Shown: piece after piece, positions 18,249-27,533 of the stretch
Numbering within the stretch: position 1 is the stretch's first letter
Layout: the number at the start of each line of letters is the position of its first letter
NCBI RefSeq assembly: GCF_000949455.1
Contig: NZ_JXXK01000023.1
Location: 1 to 61,807 of the forward strand
Length of the DNA stretch: 61,807 nucleotides
Direction of reading: 5' to 3'
DNA from: Ruthenibacterium lactatiformans
GTDB taxonomy: Bacteria > Bacillota > Clostridia > Oscillospirales > Ruminococcaceae
Position numbers and translations under genes: made by a program
Notes under the pieces: model-generated
Databases searched by the model: none
What the model saw: only the letters and a program-made list of their open reading frames with translations
What the model was told of the DNA's origin: nothing

Positions 18249-18770
18249 ATGAAGACAAAGAAATGTGCATTTACCGGCCACAGACCCCAGAGCCTCCCGT
18301 TCGGATTCAATGAGGCAGACGAAAGATGTATTGCACTCAAGCAGAAGCTCAGAGATGAAATAATCAGGCAGATTGAAGAGAATGGCGTTACGCACTTTAT
18401 CACCGGTATGGCAATCGGCGTTGATATGTTTGCGGCTGAGATCGTCCTTGGCTTGAAATCGGCTTATAATGGCATTACGCTTGAGTGTGCCATCCCTTGC
18501 GAAACACAAGCTGAGAAATGGAGCGAGGCTCTCAGGGATCGGTACTTTGATATAGCCTCCAAATGCGACAAAGAAACGCTTTTGCAGCAGCGTTATACGC
18601 CGGATTGTATGCACAAGCGCAATCGTTATATGGTGGACCAGGCTGATTACATTATTGCAGTATGGAACGGCAAACCGAGTGGCACAGGGAAAACCGTACA
18701 GTATGCGCAACAGCAGGGTAAGCCGGTGCGTGTCATCAATCCCATAACGCTTGTGGTAGAAAACATATAA
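18249..18770 (+). CDS. SLOG-family (DUF1273/YpsA-like) protein
   Basis: A 173-residue Rossmann-like protein. FTGHRP at residues 8-13 and GMAIGVDMFAAE near 56-67 are the nucleotide-binding signatures of the SLOG/DUF1273 family, and a C-terminal PSGTGKTVQYAQQQGKPV segment follows. SLOG proteins bind nucleotide-derived ligands and are often linked to defence or mobile DNA. No effector partner is fused here. The gene has a possible promoter with TATACT about 60 bp upstream and its own terminator. The role is unknown. Confidence 0.82.
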   Translation: MKTKKCAFTGHRPQSLPFGFNEADERCIALKQKLRDEIIRQIEENGVTHFITGMAIGVDMFAAEIVLGLKSAYNGITLECAIPCETQAEKWSEALRDRYFDIASKCDKETLLQQRYTPDCMHKRNRYMVDQADYIIAVWNGKPSGTGKTVQYAQQQGKPVRVINPITLVVENI

Positions 18771-18795
18771 TCTGGTAATTAGCCAGCAATGAATT

Positions 18796-18836
18796 GAATA
18801 AGCCGCGGTTCCCATTGTGGGGACTGCGGCTTATTC
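18796..18836. terminator. Bidirectional terminator between convergent genes
   Basis: GAATAAGCCGC (18796-18806) and GCGGCTTATTC (18826-18836) form an 11-bp stem followed by TTTA on the + strand. It separates the + strand SLOG gene from the convergent - strand defence operon, whose last stop codon is at 18838. Confidence 0.8.
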
Positions 18837-18837
18837 T

Positions 18838-19437
18838 TTATTCTGAGATCAATTTTTCCCTATAAGGGATGTCGAAAAGAATCCGGTGGTAGTCGAGAAG
18901 GCGATGTTTATTAAACAGCTTTTCGGCAAGCCGAACCACTGGATGATTAAGAATCTCATCTGCAATTCCGTTTTCATTGATGAACCTAGCCCATTCAAAA
19001 GTGTCTTGAACAGCTTCGGACTCAATTACTACGGGGACGATGGTTTCTGTTAGCCGCATGGCAGGATCATTTTTGTATCGTTTACCTATCTCGCTCGGTT
19101 CACAGTTTTCATATTCATCAACATCACTGGACAGTATGGAATCAATCTTCATAAAATCATCAGGGACATCTCGTGTTAAGGTAAGCGCAATATCGCCCTT
19201 CCCGTCAGGTACGGTAATGTATTCGGCTATTTCAAGCTCGTAAGGCATCCCACCGATTTCCGCTGTCAGAGTAAACATCTGGCACAAATAAGCAGAGGTT
19301 TCATCCACCTTGTCCTCATTCATGAAACACAGCGGATTGTATTCTACGCATTCCCATTTGACTTTTCCCAATTCGGTAAGCCTGGCAATACTCTCTAATG
19401 TTTTCTTTTCCTCTTCACGCCATAATTCGTCCATCAT
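18838..19437 (-). CDS. Unknown protein, last gene of the defence operon
   Basis: A 199-residue acidic soluble protein that I do not recognise. The start has GGAGG nine bases upstream, 17 bp after the NYN gene. No membrane segment, signal peptide or known catalytic motif is visible; the N-terminus (MDELWREEEKKTLESIARL) is helical. Its fixed place directly behind the NYN-nuclease gene suggests an immunity, sensor or activator partner of that protein. This is inference from position only. Confidence 0.65.
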   Translation of the reverse strand: MMDELWREEEKKTLESIARLTELGKVKWECVEYNPLCFMNEDKVDETSAYLCQMFTLTAEIGGMPYELEIAEYITVPDGKGDIALTLTRDVPDDFMKIDSILSSDVDEYENCEPSEIGKRYKNDPAMRLTETIVPVVIESEAVQDTFEWARFINENGIADEILNHPVVRLAEKLFNKHRLLDYHRILFDIPYREKLISE

Positions 19438-19454
19438 AAATTTTACACCTCCGC

Positions 19455-20906
19455 TTATTTTCGTTTGAACTCCAAGACCACATCACCACTGTCGGTAATC
19501 CTCATCTGCATCGTTTTCACATATTGAGAAATGAATTGCTGTTTTTCTGCTGAACTCATTTCAATCCGTGTTGTGCGTATTGCTTCATCAAACATCTCAA
19601 ATATGTTGAGTCTGACGGCATTGTCGATGTACCGATACATCTCCTTAAAGAGTGCGCCTTGCTTGATGTCTTCGGTATTCCCTGAATAGAAGTCATCTAT
19701 GTAGCAGTAGAATATTCCGGCATCTGAAAGTGCATTTTTCAAGTCTGGCCCGCAGCTTTCCCGTTCGATCATGACAAGAAAACGGGCATCTTGCAGAGAC
19801 GAAATCAGCCCCCAGTAGTCTGAGTCGCTTGACACAAGGATGAAGGAATCCACATTGTTTTTATAGTGTTCCTGACAGGTTCTTGAAATGAGCATCACAT
19901 CAACAAGGGATTTATTTTGCTTCACTCGTTCGATCATCATGTGCTCAACAGGGATTGCGGTGAAGCTCTCCAAAATGCGCCACGCAGATGCAGCATGAAC
20001 ATCATCAAACAAGATGATTGAAGAAATCTTCTTTGTATATTGACGGTCAAGATTCCTCAGCGTTGCACAAAGTTTGTATGGGTCTGAATTTTCGCAATCT
20101 ACCACGATGACAACTTTCTCGCTGCTTTCTATAAACTCATAGATGCTTCCCTTAACATAGCTCCCTGCGTCTGATACCTTGCTATATTCTGTGAAATAGT
20201 CATTATTCCATTGGTAAAGCAAGGTGACAAATTTCTTGTCATTATAGAGAATGTTCCCTTCTTCTTTAGGAGTCCAGTTGATGTAAACCTGATACGGATA
20301 GAAAAGCAAATGCGAGTAGTAAATATCCGCAGCGGCCTTTGTTCCATCCTCAGTTAGACCATTGGGCATCACAAAAAGATTTTTTACATATTGCCAGTTT
20401 AGCCAAAGAGGAAATAGCTTTTTGCAGTTGTTAATTCTATCAGCTATCAACTTGTTGATCTCAATAACATGATGGCAAAGTTTTTTGCTGCTCTTTCGGA
20501 CAAAATTGACTCCATCGGCACTGAGCTGTGTCATGCTGTCTGGCGGAATATATTCAGGGAGATTGTAAATTGAAGTATAGTCAAACCGCATCTTTTCATT
20601 GATGTGTTTGAAATTCCGCTCTATGGCCGTTCGGATAATGCACAGGTGGCGGATTATCCGAGCCGCCTTGTCCTGTTCAAGCCTTTCATAAACTTCCGTT
20701 TTAGGCGGCTCGTGCTCATTCTCAAAAATCCGCTTTGGCACACCAATCAAATAGGCAATCTTAGAAACAATCTCATAGGTGCTGTCTTTATACCTGATTA
20801 TATCTGCTTCGGGGACTTGATTATTGACGATTCCAGTATCGCTGCCATCTGCAATCGTGATAATGCGCTCATCTTCATCCAGCTCTGTTGTTTCGCGGAC
20901 ATCCAT
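19455..20906 (-). CDS. NYN-domain (PIN-like) nuclease linked to the restriction operon
   Basis: About 483 residues. A NYN domain at about residues 265-385 keeps the acidic residues expected for metal-dependent RNA cleavage: VVDCENSD (Asp270), LVDVML (Asp336) and SSDSDYW (Asp361, Asp363). The N-terminal ~260 residues match no domain I know, and the C-terminal ~100 are helical. ATG 20906 is chosen because GAAAGGAA lies seven bases upstream; an upstream in-frame extension overlaps hsdR. It lies 53 bp after hsdR in the same direction. The link recalls RNA-targeting enzymes tied to type I systems (PrrC, RloC), though the fold differs. Confidence 0.8.
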   Translation of the reverse strand: MDVRETTELDEDERIITIADGSDTGIVNNQVPEADIIRYKDSTYEIVSKIAYLIGVPKRIFENEHEPPKTEVYERLEQDKAARIIRHLCIIRTAIERNFKHINEKMRFDYTSIYNLPEYIPPDSMTQLSADGVNFVRKSSKKLCHHVIEINKLIADRINNCKKLFPLWLNWQYVKNLFVMPNGLTEDGTKAAADIYYSHLLFYPYQVYINWTPKEEGNILYNDKKFVTLLYQWNNDYFTEYSKVSDAGSYVKGSIYEFIESSEKVVIVVDCENSDPYKLCATLRNLDRQYTKKISSIILFDDVHAASAWRILESFTAIPVEHMMIERVKQNKSLVDVMLISRTCQEHYKNNVDSFILVSSDSDYWGLISSLQDARFLVMIERESCGPDLKNALSDAGIFYCYIDDFYSGNTEDIKQGALFKEMYRYIDNAVRLNIFEMFDEAIRTTRIEMSSAEKQQFISQYVKTMQMRITDSGDVVLEFKRK

Positions 20907-20959
20907 ATTATGTTCCTTTCGAGGCATAGCGTTGATAACGAACAGTAGACGATAAAAGG

Positions 20960-23900
20960 TCACACAGTCATTACATTATCCGTCCACATTTCACATTGGC
21001 TCATCACGGTCTGAACTGCGTCATCCATGCCCTCTGGCGGGTATTTGTGTTTTTTGAGAAGGCGCTTGACCAACCGGCGCATACCAGCTCTGGCGCTTTC
21101 TTTCTTCTGCCAGTCTATTGTCCGGTTCTTACGGAGCAGATCGGTCAGCTCTTTTGTAATTGCAATCAGTTCGTCATGTTCGTAGAAGTCTTTGATGGCT
21201 TGGGGCTTGGTCAGAGCATCGTAGAATGCAAGCTCGTCGGCGGTCAATCCCAGTTTTTCACCCTCTGCGTTTGCATCGGCAATTTCTTTAGCAAGCTTCA
21301 AAAGCTCCTGAATGACTTCCTCATTGGTCAGCATCCCATTCAGGTATCGGTTCATTGCACCCTGAATAAGTTCAGAAAACTTCTCCGATTTGACAATATT
21401 AGTTCGCCGGTAAACCGACACCTGTTCGGCAATCAGCTTTTTCAAGAGTTCAACAGCAAGGTTTTTCTCCTTCATGTTGGCAATCTCTTCAAGGAACTTC
21501 GGATCGAACAGCGAAAATTCCGCCTTCACATCCGAGAAAAGGTTGATTACGCCCTCACTCTTGATACTGTGTTTCAGCAGCTCATTGATCCGCTCGTTTA
21601 CTTCCGGCAGCGTAAACTTCTTACCCGTACCGCCGGACAGAAGCCGGACAATCATCGTTCGGACAGATTCAAAGAATGCTGCTTCAAAGCGTGTCTTTTC
21701 ATCTACCAAGCTACCGCACAGCGAAAGTGCCTGTTTGAGAAGTAACGCCTCCTTGATGTAGATGTTTTGCGTCTTCTCCTTGTCGGGAAGGTCTTGCTCT
21801 GCGACGCTCTTGCCGAGGATATAGTTTACACCTCCGGTAATCGCCTTCGCCTTATCGAGGTCAGTTCCAGTCATGAACTTATCGTAGTTATAACCGTAGA
21901 ATAGGTCACGGCACACGGACAGTTTCTCAAGGAATTTTGGATATGCAGCCTTGCTGACATCCGTGTCACCGTAGTTCTTCTTGTCCCGCGCTGTGTAATC
22001 ATTCATAGCCTGTTTCAGCGCAGCAGCGATGCCCACATAGTCAACAACCAAGCCGCCTTCCTTGTCCTTGAAAACGCGGTTGACACGAGCGATAGCCTGC
22101 ATGAGGTTGTGACCGGCCATCGGCTTGTAAACATACATGGTGGCAAGGGAAGGAACATCAAAGCCCGTTAGCCACATATCCACAACGATAGCGATTTTAA
22201 GCGGCGAGTCGTTGTCTTTGAACTTTCTCGCCATATCTTCTTTGTGAGCCTTATTGCCGATTACTTCACGCCATTCTTCGGGATCGTTGTTGCCCTGCGT
22301 CATGACAACTGCGACCTTTTCCGTCCAAGTAGGGCGCAGTTTCAAAATCCGCTTGTATATCTTCATGGCGATGGGACGGGAGTAGGCAACAATCATCGCC
22401 TTTCCGGTCAGAATATTGGCGCGATAGTTTTCGTAATGGTCGAGAATATCGTCCACAAGAGAGCCGATGGTTTGGTCAGCCCCCAGAATCGCCTCCATCT
22501 GGCCAAGTTCCTTCTTGCTCTTTTCGATAACATAAGGATCGGCATTCTCTGCCATCAGGTCATACTCATCGTCAATAAGATGCAGCGTCTTTTCATCAAG
22601 TTTGAGATGGATGACGCGGCTTTCATAGTAAACCGGTCTGGTCGCTCCGTCCTCAACTGCCTGAGTCATATCGTAAATGTCGATATAATCACCGAACACC
22701 TCACGGGTGCTCCGATCTTTTGAAGAGATGGGAGTGCCGGTGAAGCCAATGTATGTAGCGTTTGGAAGCGTATCACGGATGATTCGGGCAGTACCAATGA
22801 TGGTCTTGGCCTCGACCTCGCCGTCTTCCTTCTGGCGCACTACAACTTTCTCTGTTAATCCGTATTGACTGCGGTGCGCCTCATCCGCCATGACGATGAT
22901 ATTCCGACGCTCAGAAAGAGGCTCACCGCTTTCCTCAAACTTCTGCATGGTAGTGAAGATGATGCCGTTAGCCTGACGGTTTGCAAGCAGCTCTTTCAAG
23001 TGGGTTCGGCTTTGGGCGTGCTGCGGCGTTTGGCGTAAGAAATCCTTGCAGCGGGCAAACTGGCCGTAGAGCTGGTCATCCAAGTCGTTTCGGTCTGTGA
23101 TCACAACGATTGTCGGGCTTTCCAATGCCTCTTGCAGATAGTGGGCATAGAACACCATAGACAGCGATTTCCCGCTGCCCTGCGTGTGCCAGAACACACC
23201 GCCTTTACCATCTGTGACGGTTGCCTTTTGAGTGGAAGCAATCGCCTTCTTGACGGCAAAATACTGATGGTAGGCGGCAAGCACTTTGAATGTTTTCTCA
23301 CCGTCCACATTGAAGCAGATAAAGTTTTTCAAGATGTCGAGGAATCGGTTCTTCTCAAACAATCCCTCAAAGAAGGTGTCAAAGGCTGCGTACTGTGTGT
23401 TCTCGTAGCTGCCGTCCGTTGTTTTCCACTCCATGAAGCGGTCTTCACCGGAGGTGATGGTTCCGGCCTTTGAGGTGGTCATATCGCTCATGACGCAGAC
23501 CTCATTGTAAATAAACATGGAGGGGATCTCGTACATATAATTGCGGAGCTGGCGATATGCGTCGGAAGCATCTGTCTCTTCGCGGGAGGGAGATTTCAGC
23601 TCCACTACGACAAGGGGAAGACCATTGATGAAGAGAATGACATCAGGGCGTTTTTCGGAATTTTCGATGAAAGTCCACTGGTTGGCAACGGTAAAGTCGT
23701 TATTGGCAGGATTTTTGAAATCAACAAGGTAGACGAGGGTGGAGCGTTCCTCGCCATTTACAAAGTATTTTACAGAGATACCGTTTTGCAGATAGTCGGT
23801 AAAGGTCATGTTCTTTTGCAACAGCGAGCCGGACGCAAAGTTCTTGAGCTTGTAGATGGCCTCGTTGATAGCATCCAGAGGCAAGCCCTTATTGATGCGC

Positions 23901-24049
23901 TGCAAGGCGGGCAACAGGGCATCCTCGTAGAGCGGAGAGTGATAATCACGCTCCACATCCGGTCCGTAGACATAGGTGTAGCCAAGCCCTTCATTAAGTA
24001 ATTGGAGAACTGCATTCTCGTAATTTGATTCGGTATAATATCCTGCCAT
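20960..24049 (-). CDS. hsdR: Type I restriction endonuclease subunit R
   Basis: A 1029-residue subunit that cuts DNA after ATP-driven translocation. The N-terminal nuclease domain has Asp136 and Glu150-x-Lys152 (RPDVILF; VVVELKSP). Then come the SF2 motor motifs Walker A GSGKS (291-295), DEAH-box ADEAH (388-392), GFTGTP and motif VI QAIARVNR, with a helical C-terminus that binds HsdM/HsdS. The length is normal and there are no frameshifts. In this operon hsdR comes after mcrB and mcrC, not next to hsdM and hsdS, so McrBC sits inside the type I operon. Confidence 0.95.
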   Translation of the reverse strand: MAGYYTESNYENAVLQLLNEGLGYTYVYGPDVERDYHSPLYEDALLPALQRINKGLPLDAINEAIYKLKNFASGSLLQKNMTFTDYLQNGISVKYFVNGEERSTLVYLVDFKNPANNDFTVANQWTFIENSEKRPDVILFINGLPLVVVELKSPSREETDASDAYRQLRNYMYEIPSMFIYNEVCVMSDMTTSKAGTITSGEDRFMEWKTTDGSYENTQYAAFDTFFEGLFEKNRFLDILKNFICFNVDGEKTFKVLAAYHQYFAVKKAIASTQKATVTDGKGGVFWHTQGSGKSLSMVFYAHYLQEALESPTIVVITDRNDLDDQLYGQFARCKDFLRQTPQHAQSRTHLKELLANRQANGIIFTTMQKFEESGEPLSERRNIIVMADEAHRSQYGLTEKVVVRQKEDGEVEAKTIIGTARIIRDTLPNATYIGFTGTPISSKDRSTREVFGDYIDIYDMTQAVEDGATRPVYYESRVIHLKLDEKTLHLIDDEYDLMAENADPYVIEKSKKELGQMEAILGADQTIGSLVDDILDHYENYRANILTGKAMIVAYSRPIAMKIYKRILKLRPTWTEKVAVVMTQGNNDPEEWREVIGNKAHKEDMARKFKDNDSPLKIAIVVDMWLTGFDVPSLATMYVYKPMAGHNLMQAIARVNRVFKDKEGGLVVDYVGIAAALKQAMNDYTARDKKNYGDTDVSKAAYPKFLEKLSVCRDLFYGYNYDKFMTGTDLDKAKAITGGVNYILGKSVAEQDLPDKEKTQNIYIKEALLLKQALSLCGSLVDEKTRFEAAFFESVRTMIVRLLSGGTGKKFTLPEVNERINELLKHSIKSEGVINLFSDVKAEFSLFDPKFLEEIANMKEKNLAVELLKKLIAEQVSVYRRTNIVKSEKFSELIQGAMNRYLNGMLTNEEVIQELLKLAKEIADANAEGEKLGLTADELAFYDALTKPQAIKDFYEHDELIAITKELTDLLRKNRTIDWQKKESARAGMRRLVKRLLKKHKYPPEGMDDAVQTVMSQCEMWTDNVMTV

Positions 24050-24082
24050 TTCCGTTGCTCCTTTGTTCGATCTGCTGTGTTA

Positions 24083-25114
24083 TCATCTAACCCTTTCTGC
24101 AATCGTGTCAAGCTGTCCTGCGATCACAGCGAACTCGCAGTTCATATCAAGCGTTTTTACGCTGATCTGATTGCCGCTCATCTGGTAATCTCCATCCGGC
24201 TGAACGGCATCATCCGTCTTGGCGTATAGAAGCATCCCCGCTACCGTTTCTCCGGGCGCTGCATCCCAGTTCTTGACATAGGTGAAAATCTGATACAAAT
24301 TCCCTGAGTGGAGCGTTTGCGTCATATAGGGTGCTTTCATCTGCATATTGTGCGTGTAGAACTTTGCGTCGATTATAAGCGTCTTTCCAGTTTTCTTGTT
24401 TGAAAGCACGATGTCGGACTGCATGGTAGGCAAAAGCGTTCTGTACCCATCTGTCACTTGCCAAGCGATTTGCGGGGAATACGCACGGATGTCCGGGTGC
24501 TCCCGCTGATAATAGCCCAGTATGAATTTCTCATACAGCTTTGCCATTGTCATGTCATCCGCATAATCCATAATACGGGTAGATCCGTCTGCGGTCGTTT
24601 GCAGCAGTCCTTTCAGAACAAACCGGCATATTTCAATTATCATCCGGTAGGTCTGATTATTGCGGTCATATTGTATGTTCCAGTTGATGTTATGAGCGTC
24701 CAAGGTATCTACGCCATCGAAGAAGACAAGCAGCTTGCGGATCTCCTTCTTCCTCGCCTTGGTAATATCTGCACGGAGCAGTACGGCCATTGTCGTTTTG
24801 ATAATGCGATTTGTATAGGCATTAACCGAAAACTCATCATAGGCGCAGACGAGCTGTTTTTTACGAAGGACTTGGGTTTTGATGGATTCTCCAATTTCAA
24901 GCTTGCCTCTTGGGGAAGCCAGCGGCTCTTCCTTTGTTATGTACTGTCTGCATAAGCCCCGCTTAATCTGAACAGACACGCCTTTGCATAGGATAGCAGC
25001 CAGCAACTCTGCGGTGTTTCGGAAATCCTCAGCGGCAACATCCTTATAGCCTTGCTCGTGCAACACTTGGAACGCATAGGCCAGCATATAGTAGATGTTG
25101 CGAATGGGAATCAT
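24083..25114 (-). CDS. mcrC: McrC-type nuclease of the McrBC system
   Basis: A 343-residue protein beginning with the McrC signature (IPIRNIYYMLAYAF). A C-terminal PD-(D/E)XK core is visible as MQSDIVLSNK then TLIIDAKFY, which supplies the cleavage activity for McrB. The start overlaps the mcrB stop by 4 bp (ATGA), so the two are translationally coupled. McrBC cleaves DNA with modified bases (5mC or related) as McrB translocates. The length matches the family. A 33-bp gap separates it from hsdR. Confidence 0.93.
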   Translation of the reverse strand: MIPIRNIYYMLAYAFQVLHEQGYKDVAAEDFRNTAELLAAILCKGVSVQIKRGLCRQYITKEEPLASPRGKLEIGESIKTQVLRKKQLVCAYDEFSVNAYTNRIIKTTMAVLLRADITKARKKEIRKLLVFFDGVDTLDAHNINWNIQYDRNNQTYRMIIEICRFVLKGLLQTTADGSTRIMDYADDMTMAKLYEKFILGYYQREHPDIRAYSPQIAWQVTDGYRTLLPTMQSDIVLSNKKTGKTLIIDAKFYTHNMQMKAPYMTQTLHSGNLYQIFTYVKNWDAAPGETVAGMLLYAKTDDAVQPDGDYQMSGNQISVKTLDMNCEFAVIAGQLDTIAERVR

Positions 25115-27228
25115 TTGACCACCTCACGAAGAGTACGGCTCCAATCCTTGACTTTTGCGGCTTCATCAAACCAGTATTCTTTGAGCAGCGGGATCAGCTC
25201 AAACTCTACCACGGACTTCATCCAATCGTCTGTGACTGTGGCGTTCGTACAGAAATAACTATGGCCGATGCAGAAACCTTCGCCCAGCGAATCATCATTC
25301 GCTATCACATCATTAAGCTGCTCCACTGTGGCAATTAGGCGGTCGAACTTCGGGTTGTTGATCTTCGCCCTATATGCCCTGAAACCAGACGAGTTAAATG
25401 CCGGTGTCATCTCAAAGAACGCAAAACGGCGGCGCAGTGCATAGTCCAGCATGGCAAGACTACGGTCTGCGGTATTCATCATGCCGATGATGTAAACATT
25501 GCTTGGAATAGAGAACTGCTCGTCCGCGTAGAGAAGCTGTAACTCAACTCCGCGCTTATCGCTTTCAATGAGCATGAACAGCTCGCCAAAAATCTTGCTC
25601 AAGTTGCCTCGGTTGATCTCGTCAATGATGAAGAAATAGGGACGGTCATCTTCTGCGGCCTTGCGGCAGAACTCATAGAATACGCCTTTCTTCAACTCGA
25701 AGCCTGTTTCCGTGGGGCGGAAGCCCATGATAAAGTCTTCGTAGCTGTAACTCTGATGGAATTGCACCATCTTGACGCGGTTCGTGTCTTTCTCGCCCAT
25801 GATAGAATAGGCGAGCCTCTTTGCCGCAAAGGTTTTCCCGACGCCCGGTGCGCCTTGGAGGATCACATTCTTCTTCGTCAGCAAGAGAGCCTTGAGGATG
25901 TTGTAGCGGTCTTCTTCCATAAACACATCATGCAGGAAATCGTCGGCGGTATATGGATCGTATGTCCGTTCCTCTTCATCCTCGTCTTGGATAGCAACAT
26001 TTGTGCTTTCTCCATCAAAAAGGCTTTGCGTCTTCTTCACAAAATCGGTATAAGGCGTTACATCGGTCAGAGTTTTCATCGCCAACTGCTCAGAATGCTC
26101 CCATAAACCTTTGTCTGTCCAGCGGACAGTACGGGTGTTACGGTAGTGCTCACGGGTGGGATCATATACATACTCGCCCTCAACAACGCCTCTGCCAATG
26201 ATTTCTTTTCTGCCTTTTTTGACGAAGATGATGTCGCCGGGTTTGATGTCGTTTGCAAACTGCCATGTGGCGTGAACTTGATTTTTATACGAGCTTGTCC
26301 CCCCATAGACTTCCCGCATCTTAGCTCGCATTTCTTCCTTGGAGCTGTACTGCATGAGATCGCCCATGTCATCCCAGCCGATAGCCATAATGCCCTCGTC
26401 ATAATCGTTCTCCCAGTTGACCGAGCCATCGCCAGCAGCATACAGCCAATACCGGACGGCTGTGTCATCGACCGTGAGGGCAGTATCAGAGGATTCCTTC
26501 GGGATGATGCCCTCAAACATCTTCTCGCTGAAATCCATAACAATATTGTTGTCCTTGGCTACCTTTGTGCAGCCCCGGCGGATGCTGTTTGACTTGTTTC
26601 CGGTCTGCTCGTAGTAGTAGGTTATGTTTTCGTGGGTTGCTTTTAAGGCATTGACCATGCGATCCTTGCCATAGTCCTGTCCGATATGGGCGATGAAGTA
26701 AATCGTTGTTTCTGTATTGCCCCGGCGGGTGTATCTTGTTCCCTCCATCATGGATGCAAACAGCATGACCATGAGCTTATGGGATGTTTCCCCGAAGAAC
26801 GGAACTTCCTTGCACATGGCCGCAACAGCGTCATCGGAAGAAAGTGCTCCATCGTAGGACATTTTTGCGTATTTGTAGACAGTCACTTCACAATCGTACT
26901 CCGGTCCCACATAGGCTCTCACACCGCCTTTGGTGTCCAGGAACTCTTTGAGCATCTTGAGATCATTGAAATAACCGGCTGTGCGTTCCTCAGCGCGTTC
27001 CGACATCACATCATGTTTCAGATATTCGAGTATATCCTGCTTTGCCGCTGCCATCGACTCGTCGCTCTCAAAACACTTCCAGAAGGAGAGGGCAATGGTA
27101 TTCTGATACAGGTAGAAGGCATCAGAAACATGGGTGCTGAGACTGCTTTCTGCCCAGTCAGGATGCTTCTCACGCAGATAATCCTTGTATTCTTTTCTGA
27201 CGCGACTGATTGTTTCTTGTATATCCAT
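25111..27228 (-). CDS. mcrB: McrB-type AAA+ GTPase with EVE-like modified-base reader domain
   Basis: A 705-residue protein. Residues ~258-385 (WLYAAGDGSVNWENDY; MAIGWDDMGDL; KPGDIIFVKKG) look like an EVE/PUA-like domain, which flips and reads modified cytosines. The AAA+ motor has Walker A GAPGVGKT (459-466), Walker B FFIIDEINRG (Asp536, Glu537) and the sensor NTADRSLAMLDYALRRRF. The N-terminal ~250 residues are helical and unassigned. GGAGG precedes ATG 27228, and a TATAAT (- strand, 27256-27261) could give it a promoter independent of the invertible hsdS region. Confidence 0.92.
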   Translation of the reverse strand: MDIQETISRVRKEYKDYLREKHPDWAESSLSTHVSDAFYLYQNTIALSFWKCFESDESMAAAKQDILEYLKHDVMSERAEERTAGYFNDLKMLKEFLDTKGGVRAYVGPEYDCEVTVYKYAKMSYDGALSSDDAVAAMCKEVPFFGETSHKLMVMLFASMMEGTRYTRRGNTETTIYFIAHIGQDYGKDRMVNALKATHENITYYYEQTGNKSNSIRRGCTKVAKDNNIVMDFSEKMFEGIIPKESSDTALTVDDTAVRYWLYAAGDGSVNWENDYDEGIMAIGWDDMGDLMQYSSKEEMRAKMREVYGGTSSYKNQVHATWQFANDIKPGDIIFVKKGRKEIIGRGVVEGEYVYDPTREHYRNTRTVRWTDKGLWEHSEQLAMKTLTDVTPYTDFVKKTQSLFDGESTNVAIQDEDEEERTYDPYTADDFLHDVFMEEDRYNILKALLLTKKNVILQGAPGVGKTFAAKRLAYSIMGEKDTNRVKMVQFHQSYSYEDFIMGFRPTETGFELKKGVFYEFCRKAAEDDRPYFFIIDEINRGNLSKIFGELFMLIESDKRGVELQLLYADEQFSIPSNVYIIGMMNTADRSLAMLDYALRRRFAFFEMTPAFNSSGFRAYRAKINNPKFDRLIATVEQLNDVIANDDSLGEGFCIGHSYFCTNATVTDDWMKSVVEFELIPLLKEYWFDEAAKVKDWSRTLREVVK

Positions 27229-27255
27229 TGCACATACCTCCCATTTTCAAATCAT

Positions 27256-27261
27256 ATTATA
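27256..27261 (-). promoter_or_regulatory. Possible -10 box of an internal mcrBC-hsdR promoter
   Basis: TATAAT on the - strand, about 28 bp upstream of the mcrB start and just downstream of inversion site 1. No good -35 is visible at 17 bp. If active, it keeps mcrBC-hsdR transcription independent of hsdS rearrangement. Confidence 0.35.
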
Positions 27262-27306
27262 CCGCGTTTTGACAGCGCGTGGTCGCTCGCAATGCGACAA
27301 GGGCAA

Positions 27307-27325
27307 TAAACGATAATTTAGCGGC
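27307..27325 (+). repeat. hsdS inversion site 1 (left outer copy)
   Basis: Core TAAACGATAATTTA (27307-27320) followed by GCGGC, read on the + strand. Translated in the hsdS frame it gives NDNLAA and then a stop, the same short tail as site 4. It is the outermost copy and lies just downstream of the Cys-rich small ORF. Confidence 0.85.
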
Positions 27326-27533
27326 TTGATTCTTTAAGCTTTTGGAACTGCTTTTTCCATGCGCGAGATGGTTTTTTGCAGATGCGGTCATCCGATGCAA
27401 AGGCGCATACTCCCGGCAATCCGTTATTACCGCAAATATCAGGGTTGTTCTGACGGCATCCGTAGGTTGATACTTCGGTGTCCTGCGGATGCAAAGGTGC
27501 ATTAAAAGGTATTCTCAGTTGTTTATTACTCAT
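27318..27533 (-). CDS. Small Cys-rich protein coupled to hsdS
   Basis: A 71-residue protein with cysteines at 26, 34, 43 and 52 (YGCRQNNPDICGNNG; VCAFASDDRIC) and a basic C-terminus (PSRAWKKQFQKLK). Its ATG overlaps the hsdS stop by 4 bp (ATGA), evidence that it is really translated. The stop lies inside inversion site 1, so the gene moves with the C-terminal half of hsdS when that segment flips. The Cys pattern suggests a zinc site. I recall similar small ORFs beside restriction genes, but I know no function. Confidence 0.65.
   Translation of the reverse strand: MSNKQLRIPFNAPLHPQDTEVSTYGCRQNNPDICGNNGLPGVCAFASDDRICKKPSRAWKKQFQKLKESSR

Noticed and set aside
26146..27309. + strand open frames across mcrB that end near inversion site 1
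   Set aside because: They are antisense to mcrB, lack ribosome sites, and are not in the frame that reads NDNLAA through the site.
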